Assembly (NCBI GenBank): GCA_016717335.1
Contig: JADKFS010000019.1
Coordinates: 434,001-498,000 of the forward strand
Length of the DNA: 64,000 bases
From: Candidatus Ribeiella danica
GTDB taxonomy: Bacteria > Chloroflexota > Chloroflexia > Chloroflexales > Roseiflexaceae
Direction of reading: 5' to 3'
The position numbers and the translations under genes are program-made. The notes below the pieces were generated by a model. It searched no databases and was not told the origin of the DNA. It was given only the letters and a program-made list of their open reading frames with translations. Shown here in pieces: positions 16,233-23,981 of this stretch (positions are counted from its first letter, which is position 1; every line of letters starts with the position of its first letter).

Positions 16233-16321
16233 GGGGTCCAGGGGGCGCAAGCCCGGCCGGGGGGCGGCGGGGGCGCGCAGCCCCGCCGACGGGGCGCTTG
16301 GGGGCGCGCAGCCCTAAACAC

Positions 16322-16351
16322 TTGCAGCCAGCCACAAACCCATAGTACACT
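16322..16351 (+). promoter_or_regulatory. Probable promoter of the FAD oxidoreductase gene
   Basis: TTGCAG (16322-16327) and TACACT (16346-16351) with an 18-bp spacer, 33 bp before the ATG and just beyond the repeat cluster. Confidence 0.45.
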
Positions 16352-16384
16352 ATAGGCCACATCCTTCCCCTTGGAGGTTCACAT

Positions 16385-17833
16385 ATGCCCGATTCAACCG
16401 CCGAGGTCGTGATCTGCGGCGCCGGGATCGCGGGGGTGGCGGCCGCGTACCACCTGGCCGTCGAGCGAGGCGTCAGCGATGTCGTGCTGGTCGACCAGGG
16501 CGCGCCGCTCTCGCTGACGAGCGACAAGTCGACCGAGGCCTACCGCAACTGGTGGCCCGGCCCCGGCGACGCGATGGTCGCGCTGATGAACCGCAGCATC
16601 GACCTGCTCGAGCAGGTCGCCCGCGCGACAGGCAACCGCATCCAGCTGAACCGGCGCGGCTACCTGTACGCCACCGCCGACCCGGCCGGGGTTCCGCTGC
16701 TGCGGCGGGCCGCGCAGGAGGCGGCTGAGCTGGGGGCGGGGCCGCTGCGAATCCACGGATTGGCAGACAAGGAGACATCGATTGCTGATCAAGCTCTCTC
16801 CTTGTCTCCCACGCTCCCGGTCTCCTTGTCTGAACGGTCGGCGTATATCCCAGCTCCAGCCCACGGCTTCGAGGGCCAGCCCGACGGCGCCGACCTGATC
16901 GTCGACCCGGCGCTGATCCGCCAGCACTTCCCCTACCTGTCCGAGCGCGTCGTCGCGGTGCTGCACACGCGGCGCTGCGGCTGGTTCAGCGCGCAGCAGC
17001 TGGGCATGTATATGCTCGAGCAGGCGCGCGAGCACGGCGTGCGGCTGCTGCGCGGCGCGCTCTCCGCGGTCGACACGGCCGGCGGGCGGGTGCGCGGCGT
17101 GACGGTCGATCTGGAGGGCGGCGGCGCGCGGGCGATCGCGGCGCCGCGCTTCGTCAACGCCGGCGGCCCGCTGGTCGGCGCGGTCGGGCGGCTGCTCGGC
17201 GTCGAGATCCCGGTCTTCTCCGAGCGCCACCTCAAGGTCGCCTTCAGCGACCACCTGGGCGTGGTGCCGCGCGACGCGCCCATGCTGATCTGGACCGACG
17301 ACGTCGCGCTGCCGTGGGGCGCGCAGGAGCGCGCGGCGCTGGCCGAGGACGACGACAGCCGCTGGCTGCTGGGGACCTTCCCGCCCGGCGTGCACTGCCG
17401 GCCGGAGGGCCACGGCGCCAGCACCAGCCTGCTGATCCTGTGGAACTACCACCTCGACCCGGTCGAGCCGGCCTTCCCGATTGTGGTCGAGGACCACTAC
17501 GCCGAGCTGGCGCTGCGCGGCATGGCCGTGATGATCCCCGGCCTGGCGCGCTACTTCGACCGCGCGCCGCGGCCGTACGTCGACGGCGGCTACTACACCA
17601 AGACGCGCGAGAACCGCCCGCTGATCGGCGCGCTGCCGGTCGAGGGCGCCTACGTGATCGGCGCGCTGTCGGGCTACGGCCTGATGGCGGCCTGCGCGGC
17701 GGGCGAGCTGCTGGCCGCGCACGTCGTCGGGGCCGCGCTGCCGGGCTACGCCGCGGCCTTCGCGCCGGCGCGCTACGACGACCCGGCCTACCGCGCGCTG
17801 CTTGAGCGCTGGGGCGACCAGGGCCAGCTCTAG
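16385..17833 (+). CDS. FAD-dependent oxidoreductase (DadA/sarcosine oxidase-like)
   Basis: A 482-residue flavoenzyme of the DAO superfamily. The N-terminus has the Rossmann dinucleotide motif (VVICGAGIAGVAAAYHLA, with VVLVDQG ending the second strand), a substrate-side RNWWPGPGDAM segment, and the C-terminus has the FAD-binding DGGYYTKTRENRPLIGALPVEGAYVIGALSGYGLMAA in separated motifs. It presumably oxidises an amine or N-methyl amino acid; the substrate is unknown. At about residues 126-152 there is a stretch (DKETSIADQALSLSPTLPVSLSE) encoded by the same CTTGTCTCC repeat units as the array upstream. The start has GGAGG 8 nt upstream. Confidence 0.87.
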   Translation: MPDSTAEVVICGAGIAGVAAAYHLAVERGVSDVVLVDQGAPLSLTSDKSTEAYRNWWPGPGDAMVALMNRSIDLLEQVARATGNRIQLNRRGYLYATADPAGVPLLRRAAQEAAELGAGPLRIHGLADKETSIADQALSLSPTLPVSLSERSAYIPAPAHGFEGQPDGADLIVDPALIRQHFPYLSERVVAVLHTRRCGWFSAQQLGMYMLEQAREHGVRLLRGALSAVDTAGGRVRGVTVDLEGGGARAIAAPRFVNAGGPLVGAVGRLLGVEIPVFSERHLKVAFSDHLGVVPRDAPMLIWTDDVALPWGAQERAALAEDDDSRWLLGTFPPGVHCRPEGHGASTSLLILWNYHLDPVEPAFPIVVEDHYAELALRGMAVMIPGLARYFDRAPRPYVDGGYYTKTRENRPLIGALPVEGAYVIGALSGYGLMAACAAGELLAAHVVGAALPGYAAAFAPARYDDPAYRALLERWGDQGQL

Positions 17834-17834
17834 G

Positions 17835-18050
17835 GCAGCAGTCAGTATCCAGTAGTCAGTAGTCAGCGGCTTGCTCGCCGGATACCCCTTCATGGCGTCG
17901 CCATGTGCCGGATCACCCCACCCCCTGCCCCCGCCCGTACCAGCGGCGGGGGTGCGTATTGGCTGGTGCGATGGTTTCGGCCGAGCCGAAACCATCGCAC
18001 CAGCTACGAATCCCCCCTCTCCCACGCTGGGAGAGGGGGGTAGGGGAGGC
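17835..18050 (+). repeat. Heptamer run and modular hairpin element, copy 3
   Basis: A short CAGTAGT heptamer run (17840-17870) follows the oxidoreductase stop. From 17913 the modular element has the usual arms, with a 20-bp perfect core palindrome (17962-17981 / 17985-18004, loop CGA) unrelated in sequence to copies 1, 4 and 5. It lies between convergent genes. Confidence 0.8.
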
Positions 18051-18119
18051 CTCGTGCACGTCAGCACGTGATCCAAGGGAAATCCATCCCAAAGGGCCAG
18101 GAGGAGAACGAAAGGCGCA

Positions 18120-18884
18120 CTACTGGGCCGCGAAGCCGCCGTCGACCATCAGGGCGTGGCCGGTCACGAACGACGAGGCGCCCGAGCAGAGCCAGACGAC
18201 CGCCTCGGCGACCTCGTCGGGCTCGCCGAGCCGCCGCATGGCGTGGCGGCTCGCGATGCGCGCGTACTGGTCGGTGCCCTCGCGGATGCCGGCCTGCTCC
18301 AGCAGCGGCGTGGCGATGAAGCCGGGGCAGACGGCGTTCACGCGAATGCCCTGGCGCGCGTACTCGAGCGCGGCGGTCTTGGTCAGGCCGATCACGCCGT
18401 GCTTCGCGGCGACGTAGGGCCCGACGCTGGGGAAGCCGACCGTGCCCAGCACCGAGGCCATGTTGACGATCGCGCCGCCCCGGCCGGCGAGCATGGCGCC
18501 GATCTCGTACTTCATGCACAGCCAGACGCCGGTGAGGTTGGTCGCGATGACCTGGCCCCAGCTCTCCTCGGGGTAGTCGGCGAGCCGCGCCTGGGCGCCC
18601 AGCACCCCGGCGTTGTTGCAGGCCGCGTCCAGCCGCCCGTGGGCCTGCACTGTCGCGCGGATCAGCGCCTCGACCTGGCGCGCGTCGGTCACGTCGGCGC
18701 GCACGAACTGGGCCGCGCCGCCCGCCTCGGCGATCGCGCGCGCGGTCTGCTCGCCCTGGCCGGCGCTGATGTCGGACACCACGACCGCCGCGCCCGCGCG
18801 GGCGAGCGCCAGCGCGCAGGCCCGGCCGATCCCCGAGCCGGCGCCGGTCACCAGCGCTATCTTGCCGTCGAGTGGCTGATCCAT
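18120..18884 (-). CDS. Short-chain dehydrogenase/reductase
   Basis: A 254-residue classical SDR. It has the NAD(P)-binding TGAGSGIG (residues ~13-20), an acidic residue at the end of beta-2 (VVSDIS) suggesting NAD(H), NNAG near 90, catalytic Ser in NMASVLG, and the YVAAKHG active-site Tyr/Lys near 155-159, then CPGFIATP. Likely a cytosolic oxidoreductase of the glucose-1-dehydrogenase/FabG-like group; the substrate is unknown. The start at 18884 has AAGGAG 8 nt upstream. It is flanked on both sides by modular hairpin elements. Confidence 0.92.
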   Translation of the reverse strand: MDQPLDGKIALVTGAGSGIGRACALALARAGAAVVVSDISAGQGEQTARAIAEAGGAAQFVRADVTDARQVEALIRATVQAHGRLDAACNNAGVLGAQARLADYPEESWGQVIATNLTGVWLCMKYEIGAMLAGRGGAIVNMASVLGTVGFPSVGPYVAAKHGVIGLTKTAALEYARQGIRVNAVCPGFIATPLLEQAGIREGTDQYARIASRHAMRRLGEPDEVAEAVVWLCSGASSFVTGHALMVDGGFAAQ

Positions 18885-18904
18885 GGTCGGTTTGCTCCTT
18901 ATTT

Positions 18905-19015
18905 TACGAACCCCACCCCCTGCCCCCGCCCCTGCCAGGGGCGGGGGTTTCTTGTTCGTGGGTGTGGCGCGGCGGCTTTGCCGCCGCGCCACACCCACGA
19001 ACGATCGCCGCCGCT
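18905..19015 (+). repeat. Modular hairpin element, copy 4
   Basis: The left arm CCCCGCCCCTGCCAGGGGCG is followed by TTTCTTG and the longest core: a perfect 22-bp palindrome (18955-18976 / 18980-19001, loop TTT). The right arm is degenerate (GCCGCCGCTCC...). Copy 6 near 58.8 kb shares the TTTCTTGTTCGTG border. Confidence 0.8.
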
Positions 19016-19037
19016 CCCCGCGGCGGCAGGTGTGACA

Positions 19038-20033
19038 TTAATGCCCATACATCCAGTCGGTCCAGCCCAGGTTCTTGCCGATGTTGGCCGGGCTGGTGGG
19101 GTAGCTCAGGCTCGGCGCCGCGCCGGAGAGCGCGCCGCTGGCGGGCGGCGTGACGACCCGGTAGGTGAGCGGGCTGCCGTCCGGGTCGCTGGCGACCAGG
19201 CCCACGGCCACCGGCGTGCCCGGCTGGGTGCGCGCGGAGCCGCTCTGCGCGACCGGCGCGCGGTTGGTCGGCGGCGGGCCGCCGCCGGGCCGGATCTCGA
19301 GCGCGACCACCGCCCAGTCGACCGTGCCGCCGAGCGTGCCGTTGACCGGCAGCGCGCCGGCGGCCGCGACGGCGCGATCCTCGACCGCCAGGCCGGCCAC
19401 GTCGCCGCCGCCGCCCTGCAACACCTCCGCCCGCTCGGCGTAGCCGCCGCCGGGCGTGTGCGCGCGGTTGCGCAGCGCCACCGCGCCGTAGGCCAGCGCG
19501 CCGGGCGTGCTCGCCGCCAGGCTGACCGAGTAGGCCGCGCTGTCGACGCCGCCGCTGCACGCGCCGGCGACGCCGCGCGTGTTGGCCGAGACGACCTGCC
19601 CGAGCGGGGCGGCGGCGTCCGCGCCCGAGTAGCGCGAGACGCCGATCGCCGCGTTGGTGGCCGCGGCGCTGAGGTTGGCCGAGACCGCGCCGCTGGCGGA
19701 GGGCGAGCCGAGCGCCTGCCAGACCTCGACGCGGGTCTGGCTGCGGCCGGCGCACTGGGCCTTCACGAGAGTCCAGGCGAGCCCCAGCCCGCTGACCGAG
19801 CGCACGGACACGCCGCCCGGCTTGGTCGCGACGGCGGCCAGGTAGAGCTGGCCGGCCAGCGCCGGCACGGCGGCCGCGGTCGCGACGACCGACGCGGAAG
19901 TGGCGCCGCCCGCGACCGTGCCCTCGTAGGCGAGCGTGGCGGCGGCGGCGGGCGCGGCGGGCGCCAGCATGCCCAGCAGGATGATCAGAAGCATCAGGAC
20001 AGGTGAGGCCGTGCGGGGCAACGATGTGGACAT
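19038..20033 (-). CDS. Secreted beta-sandwich protein with truncated C-terminal Ig-like domain
   Basis: A 331-residue exported protein. A signal peptide (MLLIILLGMLAPAAPAAAA, cleavage near residue 33) is followed by a ~210-residue beta-rich domain (VSGLGLAWTLVKAQCAGRSQ, VSRYSGADAAAPLG) seen in secreted proteins of Chloroflexota and Myxobacteria. After a GGGPPP linker a cadherin/Big-like segment begins (NRAPVAQSGS...LVASDPDGSPLTYRVV) but stops after ~60 residues, ending SPANIGKNLGWTDWMYGH. It looks cut short next to hairpin copy 4. SD GAGGAGG precedes the ATG. Confidence 0.72.
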   Translation of the reverse strand: MSTSLPRTASPVLMLLIILLGMLAPAAPAAAATLAYEGTVAGGATSASVVATAAAVPALAGQLYLAAVATKPGGVSVRSVSGLGLAWTLVKAQCAGRSQTRVEVWQALGSPSASGAVSANLSAAATNAAIGVSRYSGADAAAPLGQVVSANTRGVAGACSGGVDSAAYSVSLAASTPGALAYGAVALRNRAHTPGGGYAERAEVLQGGGGDVAGLAVEDRAVAAAGALPVNGTLGGTVDWAVVALEIRPGGGPPPTNRAPVAQSGSARTQPGTPVAVGLVASDPDGSPLTYRVVTPPASGALSGAAPSLSYPTSPANIGKNLGWTDWMYGH

Positions 20034-20112
20034 AATGCTGCCTCCTCGCTAATGATTTTTCTGCGGGCGATGTGCCATCATCATACACCTAGCGGTCAGT
20101 CGTCGGGTTAAG

Positions 20113-20990
20113 ATGCGATCCTCTGCCGGGAAGACTGCTTTACGTTCGGGGGCTGCGTCCCCGGCCCCCCCGCCTTGTCATCTTGTCGTCTTGTCGTCTT
20201 TTCTCCGGGGCGCTGCGCCCCCGGCCCCCCGCCTTGTCACCTTGTCACCTTGTCACCTTGTCACCTTTTCTCCTTTTCTCCTTTTCTCCTTTTCTCCGGG
20301 GCGCTGCGCCCCCGGCCCCCCGCCCGGGGGAACCCACGCCGGTTCCCCCGGCCCCCCTCCGGCAACTGATGCCTCTCGTGGCTGCCTCAGTCCGCAGGCA
20401 CCGTGGCACTTGTCGCCTTCATACCTTTCCTGAGCACGGCCTGGGCGTGCGCCCCGCCCCGCCTGGCACTTCACCTTGTCACCTTGCACATCAAGCATCG
20501 CAAACGAGACCTTGTCACTTTTCCCCTTTTGGGGTCCAGGGCGCTGCGCCCGGCCCCCGCCCGGGGGAACCGGCGGGGTCGCGGCCCCCCCGGCAACTGC
20601 CGCGGTGCGGGGCACGCACGCCTGGCACATCCGAGCACTGCGAGGACACCGAGGCGCGCGCCGGCGCCGGGGGAACCCGCGCAGGTCCCCCCCTCAGGCA
20701 GTGATGCCTCAGTTCATACACCGTGGCATGATCCATTCGAGCGGGTGCCATCCGCCGCGCGGATCCAGCTAGGCGCATCAAGAGCGGAAAAGAGATGGGT
20801 TCTTTTTAGGGTCCAGGGGCGCAAGCCCCGGCCGGGGCGGCGGGGTGGCGGCCCACCCCCGCCCGCGGGGGCGCGGGGGGCGCGCAGCCCCCCGGACAAG
20901 CTGGAGGACACCGAGGCGGGGCGCGGGGGGCGCGCAGCCCCCCGCACAAGCTGGAGGACACCGAAGCCACAGCCGACGGCGCGCCCTCAC
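20113..20990 (+). repeat. GC-rich mosaic repeat cluster 3
   Basis: Between divergent genes. Modules in order: CTTGTC(A/G)(C/T)C runs, TTTTCTCC runs, GGGGCGCTGCGCCCC with CCCGGGGGAACC, CCTCCGGCAACTGATGCC, degenerate middle parts, GGGGTCCAGGGCGCTGCGCC, GGGTCCAGGGGCGCAAGCCC, and two copies of GGGGGGCGCGCAGCCCCCCG followed by ACAAGCTGGAGGACACCGA. No gene is seen; long frames are composition artefacts. Confidence 0.82.
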
Positions 20991-21173
20991 GCGGAAAAGT
21001 GGCTGCAGGCGCGGCTATTCGTGCCATCCCATGGCATACATGCTGCTACCCATGCACGCTCAATCCATACCGACACACGCGGAACCGTCCCCGCGCCGCT
21101 AAGGCGCTCGGGCGCGGCTGCCTGCGCGAGCGATCGGGATGGTCGAGGCCGAATAGGAAAAGGAGCAAACAGT

Positions 21174-21950
21174 ATGGAGGTAGCCCAGACGACCGGCGCG
21201 AATCGGGAGGGCCGGCCGCAGCTTGCCGGGCTGTTCGCCCGCTTCGAAAAGCACCCGGTCGCCGCCGCAGTGCTGATCGTTCTTGCGGACATGGCGCTGG
21301 TGATCCTGGTCACGCTGGCGGCGCAGCGGCTCATCCCGGCGGCGCAGCCCGACTTTATCGCCCTGTGTGTCGCCACTGTTGTGGTGGCCGCGGCGCTCAC
21401 CCTGCTGGGCTGGTGGCGCACGGCCGGGTTCAACCGCCCCGCCGCGTGGCGCAGCCTATACTTGCTCTGGCTGCCCGCCGTGGTGACGATCGTCCTGCCG
21501 CTGCTGATCGGCGCCAGGGCGATCGAGCCGGCTACCGCGGCGTACCTTGTGTTCGCCTACGTGCTGGTCGGCCTGCGCGAGGAGGCGCTCTATCGCGGCA
21601 TCATCCTGCGGGTGCTGCGCCCGGCCGGCGCGCTGCGGGCGGTGATCCTCTCGGCCGCCCTCTTCGGCGTCGCGCACAGCGCGAACCTGCTGGTGCGCAG
21701 CAACCCGCTGATCGTGCTGGCGCAGATGGTCGGCGCCTTCTGCTTCGGGCTGGCCTACGCCGCGCTGCGGCTGCGCACGAATACGATCTGGTTCCTGGTG
21801 GCGCTGCACGCGCTCCACGACCTGCTGCTGCGCTTCAGCCTGTTCCCGCTCATTCCGCTCGACGTCGTCCAGGATGTGATCCTGCTGCTCTATGCGATCT
21901 ACCTGCTGCGGGATCGCCGGGCGCTGGAGCCAGCACAAAGTAGTCGGTAG
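21174..21950 (+). CDS. CPBP-family intramembrane metalloprotease (CAAX protease-like)
   Basis: A 258-residue polytopic membrane protein with about seven hydrophobic segments. The three CPBP motifs are visible: EEALYRG (near residue 136) with the catalytic Glu pair, FGVAHS, and HALHD. Such proteins are intramembrane peptidases, often linked to bacteriocin self-immunity or regulation, but the partner here is unknown. The start at 21174 has AAGGAG 8 nt upstream. A palindrome-rich tail follows before the TetR promoter. Confidence 0.87.
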   Translation: MEVAQTTGANREGRPQLAGLFARFEKHPVAAAVLIVLADMALVILVTLAAQRLIPAAQPDFIALCVATVVVAAALTLLGWWRTAGFNRPAAWRSLYLLWLPAVVTIVLPLLIGARAIEPATAAYLVFAYVLVGLREEALYRGIILRVLRPAGALRAVILSAALFGVAHSANLLVRSNPLIVLAQMVGAFCFGLAYAALRLRTNTIWFLVALHALHDLLLRFSLFPLIPLDVVQDVILLLYAIYLLRDRRALEPAQSSR

Positions 21951-22064
21951 CCGGTACAGCCACAGCAGGCAGGGCGCGGGGCCGGCTCGTTCACGGGCCG
22001 GCCCCCGTGCGCCCCGCATTGCACGAATATGCGTCACGCCCGATTGATGGCGCTCTACCGCGGC

Positions 22065-22120
22065 TTGACACGCGCCGCACGAGCAGCTATACTTTAAAAA
22101 TAAACCGAGCATCTGTTTAT
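22065..22120 (+). promoter_or_regulatory. Strong sigma-70 promoter and probable operator of the TetR gene
   Basis: TTGACA (22065-22070), 17-bp spacer, TATACT (22088-22093). Just downstream ATAAAC (22100-22105) and GTTTAT (22115-22120) form an inverted repeat spanning the start of transcription, a typical position for an autorepressor site. Confidence 0.75.
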
Positions 22121-22135
22121 GAATAGGATCTGGCG

Positions 22136-22852
22136 ATGGCGCGCACGGTCAATAAAGAAGAATACGCCGCCAAGCGCAACGAAATCCTCGACGCGGCGCA
22201 GCGCCTGGTCTATACCAAAGGCTACGAGCGCATGACGCTCCAGGATATTCTGGCGGCCGCCCAGATCTCCAGCGGGGCGTTCTACCACTACTTTGACTCG
22301 AAGCCGGCGGTGCTGGAAGCGTTCATCGAGCGGATGCGGCGAGAGGTGGAGCAGCCGCTGCTCCCGATCATTCGCGATCCCGGCTTGTCGGCCATCGACA
22401 AACTCCAGCGCTTCTTCGACACGCTCGACCGCTTGAGAATCGCGCACAAGGCCGATGTGGTCAGCCTGGGGCGCGTGTGGTACACCGACGACAACGCGAT
22501 CGTCCGCCAGAAAGTGGACGCAGCTGTTCTCGATCAGCGCGCGCCGCTGCTGACTGCGATTGTCCGCCAGGGCATTCAGGAGGGCGTCTTCACGGTCGCC
22601 TACCCCGACCAGGCCGGCGAAGTCATCCTCGCCCTTCTGCAGGGCATGGGCAACGCCCACGCGAAGCAGCTGCTCTCGATCGGCCAGCAGCCCGACGAGC
22701 TGCGCTGCATCGACGGCATCGTCGCCACGCATGCGGCGTATATGGATGCGATCGAGCGCGTGCTGGGCGCGCCCGCACATTCCTTGTATCGCACTGACGC
22801 CGAGGCGGTGAGGGTGTGGGTGGTTGCGCTGCGAGGTGACGACCGCGCGTAA
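22136..22852 (+). CDS. TetR/AcrR-family transcriptional regulator
   Basis: A 238-residue dimeric repressor. The N-terminal HTH domain is clear (RNEILDAAQRLVYTKGYERMTLQDILAAAQISSGAFYHYF in parts, residues ~14-54). The C-terminal ligand domain is divergent. It lies 90 bp before an isoprenylcysteine-methyltransferase-like membrane gene on the same strand and probably controls both. The predicted operator overlaps its own transcription start. AGGA precedes the ATG. The ligand is unknown. Confidence 0.92.
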   Translation: MARTVNKEEYAAKRNEILDAAQRLVYTKGYERMTLQDILAAAQISSGAFYHYFDSKPAVLEAFIERMRREVEQPLLPIIRDPGLSAIDKLQRFFDTLDRLRIAHKADVVSLGRVWYTDDNAIVRQKVDAAVLDQRAPLLTAIVRQGIQEGVFTVAYPDQAGEVILALLQGMGNAHAKQLLSIGQQPDELRCIDGIVATHAAYMDAIERVLGAPAHSLYRTDAEAVRVWVVALRGDDRA

Positions 22853-22942
22853 GGCGGCCGGGTGAAACGACCAGGCTCTTGCTGTATCTCGGCGCTGCGC
22901 AGCCGGAATAGGACACCAGGACCCGGAAAGGAAGTCAATCAC

Positions 22943-23620
22943 ATGAACAAGCTCGTCATTCCGACAGTGCGAACATTTGTGATCGGCGCGCTCGCGCTGG
23001 GCGTGCTGCTGTTTCTGCCGGCGTGGACGCTCGACTACTGGCAGGCGTGGGTCTTCATCGTCGTCTTTATGGTATCGGTGAACGTGATCGGCCTATACCT
23101 ATCGCTGAGAGACCCGGAGCTGCTGGAGCGGCGGAAGAAGTTCGGGCCGGGGGCGGAGACGACGGCGGCGCAAAAGATCATCATGACTGTCGGCATCCTC
23201 GCAAATATCGCACTGCTGGTTTTCTGCGCGCTGGATCATCGCTTCGGGTGGTCGCCGGTGCCGGCGTTCGTCTCGCTGGCGGGAGACGGGCTGGTCGCGC
23301 TTGGGCTATTCATCGATCTGCTCGTGTTCAAAGAGAACAGCTTCGGCGGCTCTACGATCGAGATCTCCGAAGGCCAGCGGGTCATATCGACCGGCCCATA
23401 CGCGCTGGTGCGGCACCCGATGTACGTGGGCGTCCTGATCATGATCGTAGGCGTGCCGCTCGCGCTCGGCTCGTGGTGGGGCCTCGCGATTCTCGCGCTG
23501 ACGACGCCGGTGCTGATCTGGCGAATCCTCGACGAGGAGCGGCTCCTGAGGCACGATCTGCCGGGGTACAGCGACTATACGCAAAAGGTGCGCCACCGGC
23601 TCGTGCCGTACCTCTGGTAG
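22943..23620 (+). CDS. Isoprenylcysteine carboxyl methyltransferase (ICMT)-family membrane protein
   Basis: A 225-residue integral membrane protein with five or six hydrophobic segments and the ICMT/PEMT C-terminal signature STGPYALVRHPMYVGVLIM, then DEERLLRHDLPGYSDYTQKVRHRLVPYLW. In bacteria these SAM-dependent enzymes methylate unknown, probably lipophilic, substrates. The start at 22943 has AAGGAAG upstream. Likely co-regulated with the TetR gene. A broken relative on the other strand is at 26749-27142. Confidence 0.87.
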   Translation: MNKLVIPTVRTFVIGALALGVLLFLPAWTLDYWQAWVFIVVFMVSVNVIGLYLSLRDPELLERRKKFGPGAETTAAQKIIMTVGILANIALLVFCALDHRFGWSPVPAFVSLAGDGLVALGLFIDLLVFKENSFGGSTIEISEGQRVISTGPYALVRHPMYVGVLIMIVGVPLALGSWWGLAILALTTPVLIWRILDEERLLRHDLPGYSDYTQKVRHRLVPYLW

Positions 23621-23981
23621 AGCGTCACGCCGCCAGAACTACGCGATCTCCGTGGCCTCGGTAGCGCACTCTGGTCGCTCGCCGCCATTGAGCGCCGGTG
23701 AAGAATCGGCGAACGCGCGCGAATCGATTCACCTCCGATGCCCCCGAATATCCGGTATCGCGTCATGTTACGCTGGCTTCATCGTACCTGCGCGCGGTCA
23801 TCGGCACCTGTGCCCGGCATTTATACCAATGGGCAGTCGGCAGGAGCCAGTCGGCAGTACGACGGATCGCAGCACAACGGCATCTCGTCCTTGCGTATTG
23901 GTTCAATGCTTTTGCTCACAGCTATAGAGATGTGCTACGCGCCCCACACGACAAGCTTGTGAGGCGCGCAGTCTGATCGGG
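23621..23981. other. Intergenic region holding repeat B'
   Basis: 361 bp between convergent gene ends. Apart from repeat B' (23821-23927), no gene or clear signal is seen. Confidence 0.6.
23821..23927 (-). repeat. Dispersed repeat B, left copy (inverted relative to 43511-43618)
   Basis: About 107 bp that match the reverse complement of 43511-43618, including GCTGTGAGCAAAAGCATTGA, CGAGATGCCGTTGTG and GCCGACTGGCTCCTGCCGAC. It has no coding potential. Confidence 0.8.
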
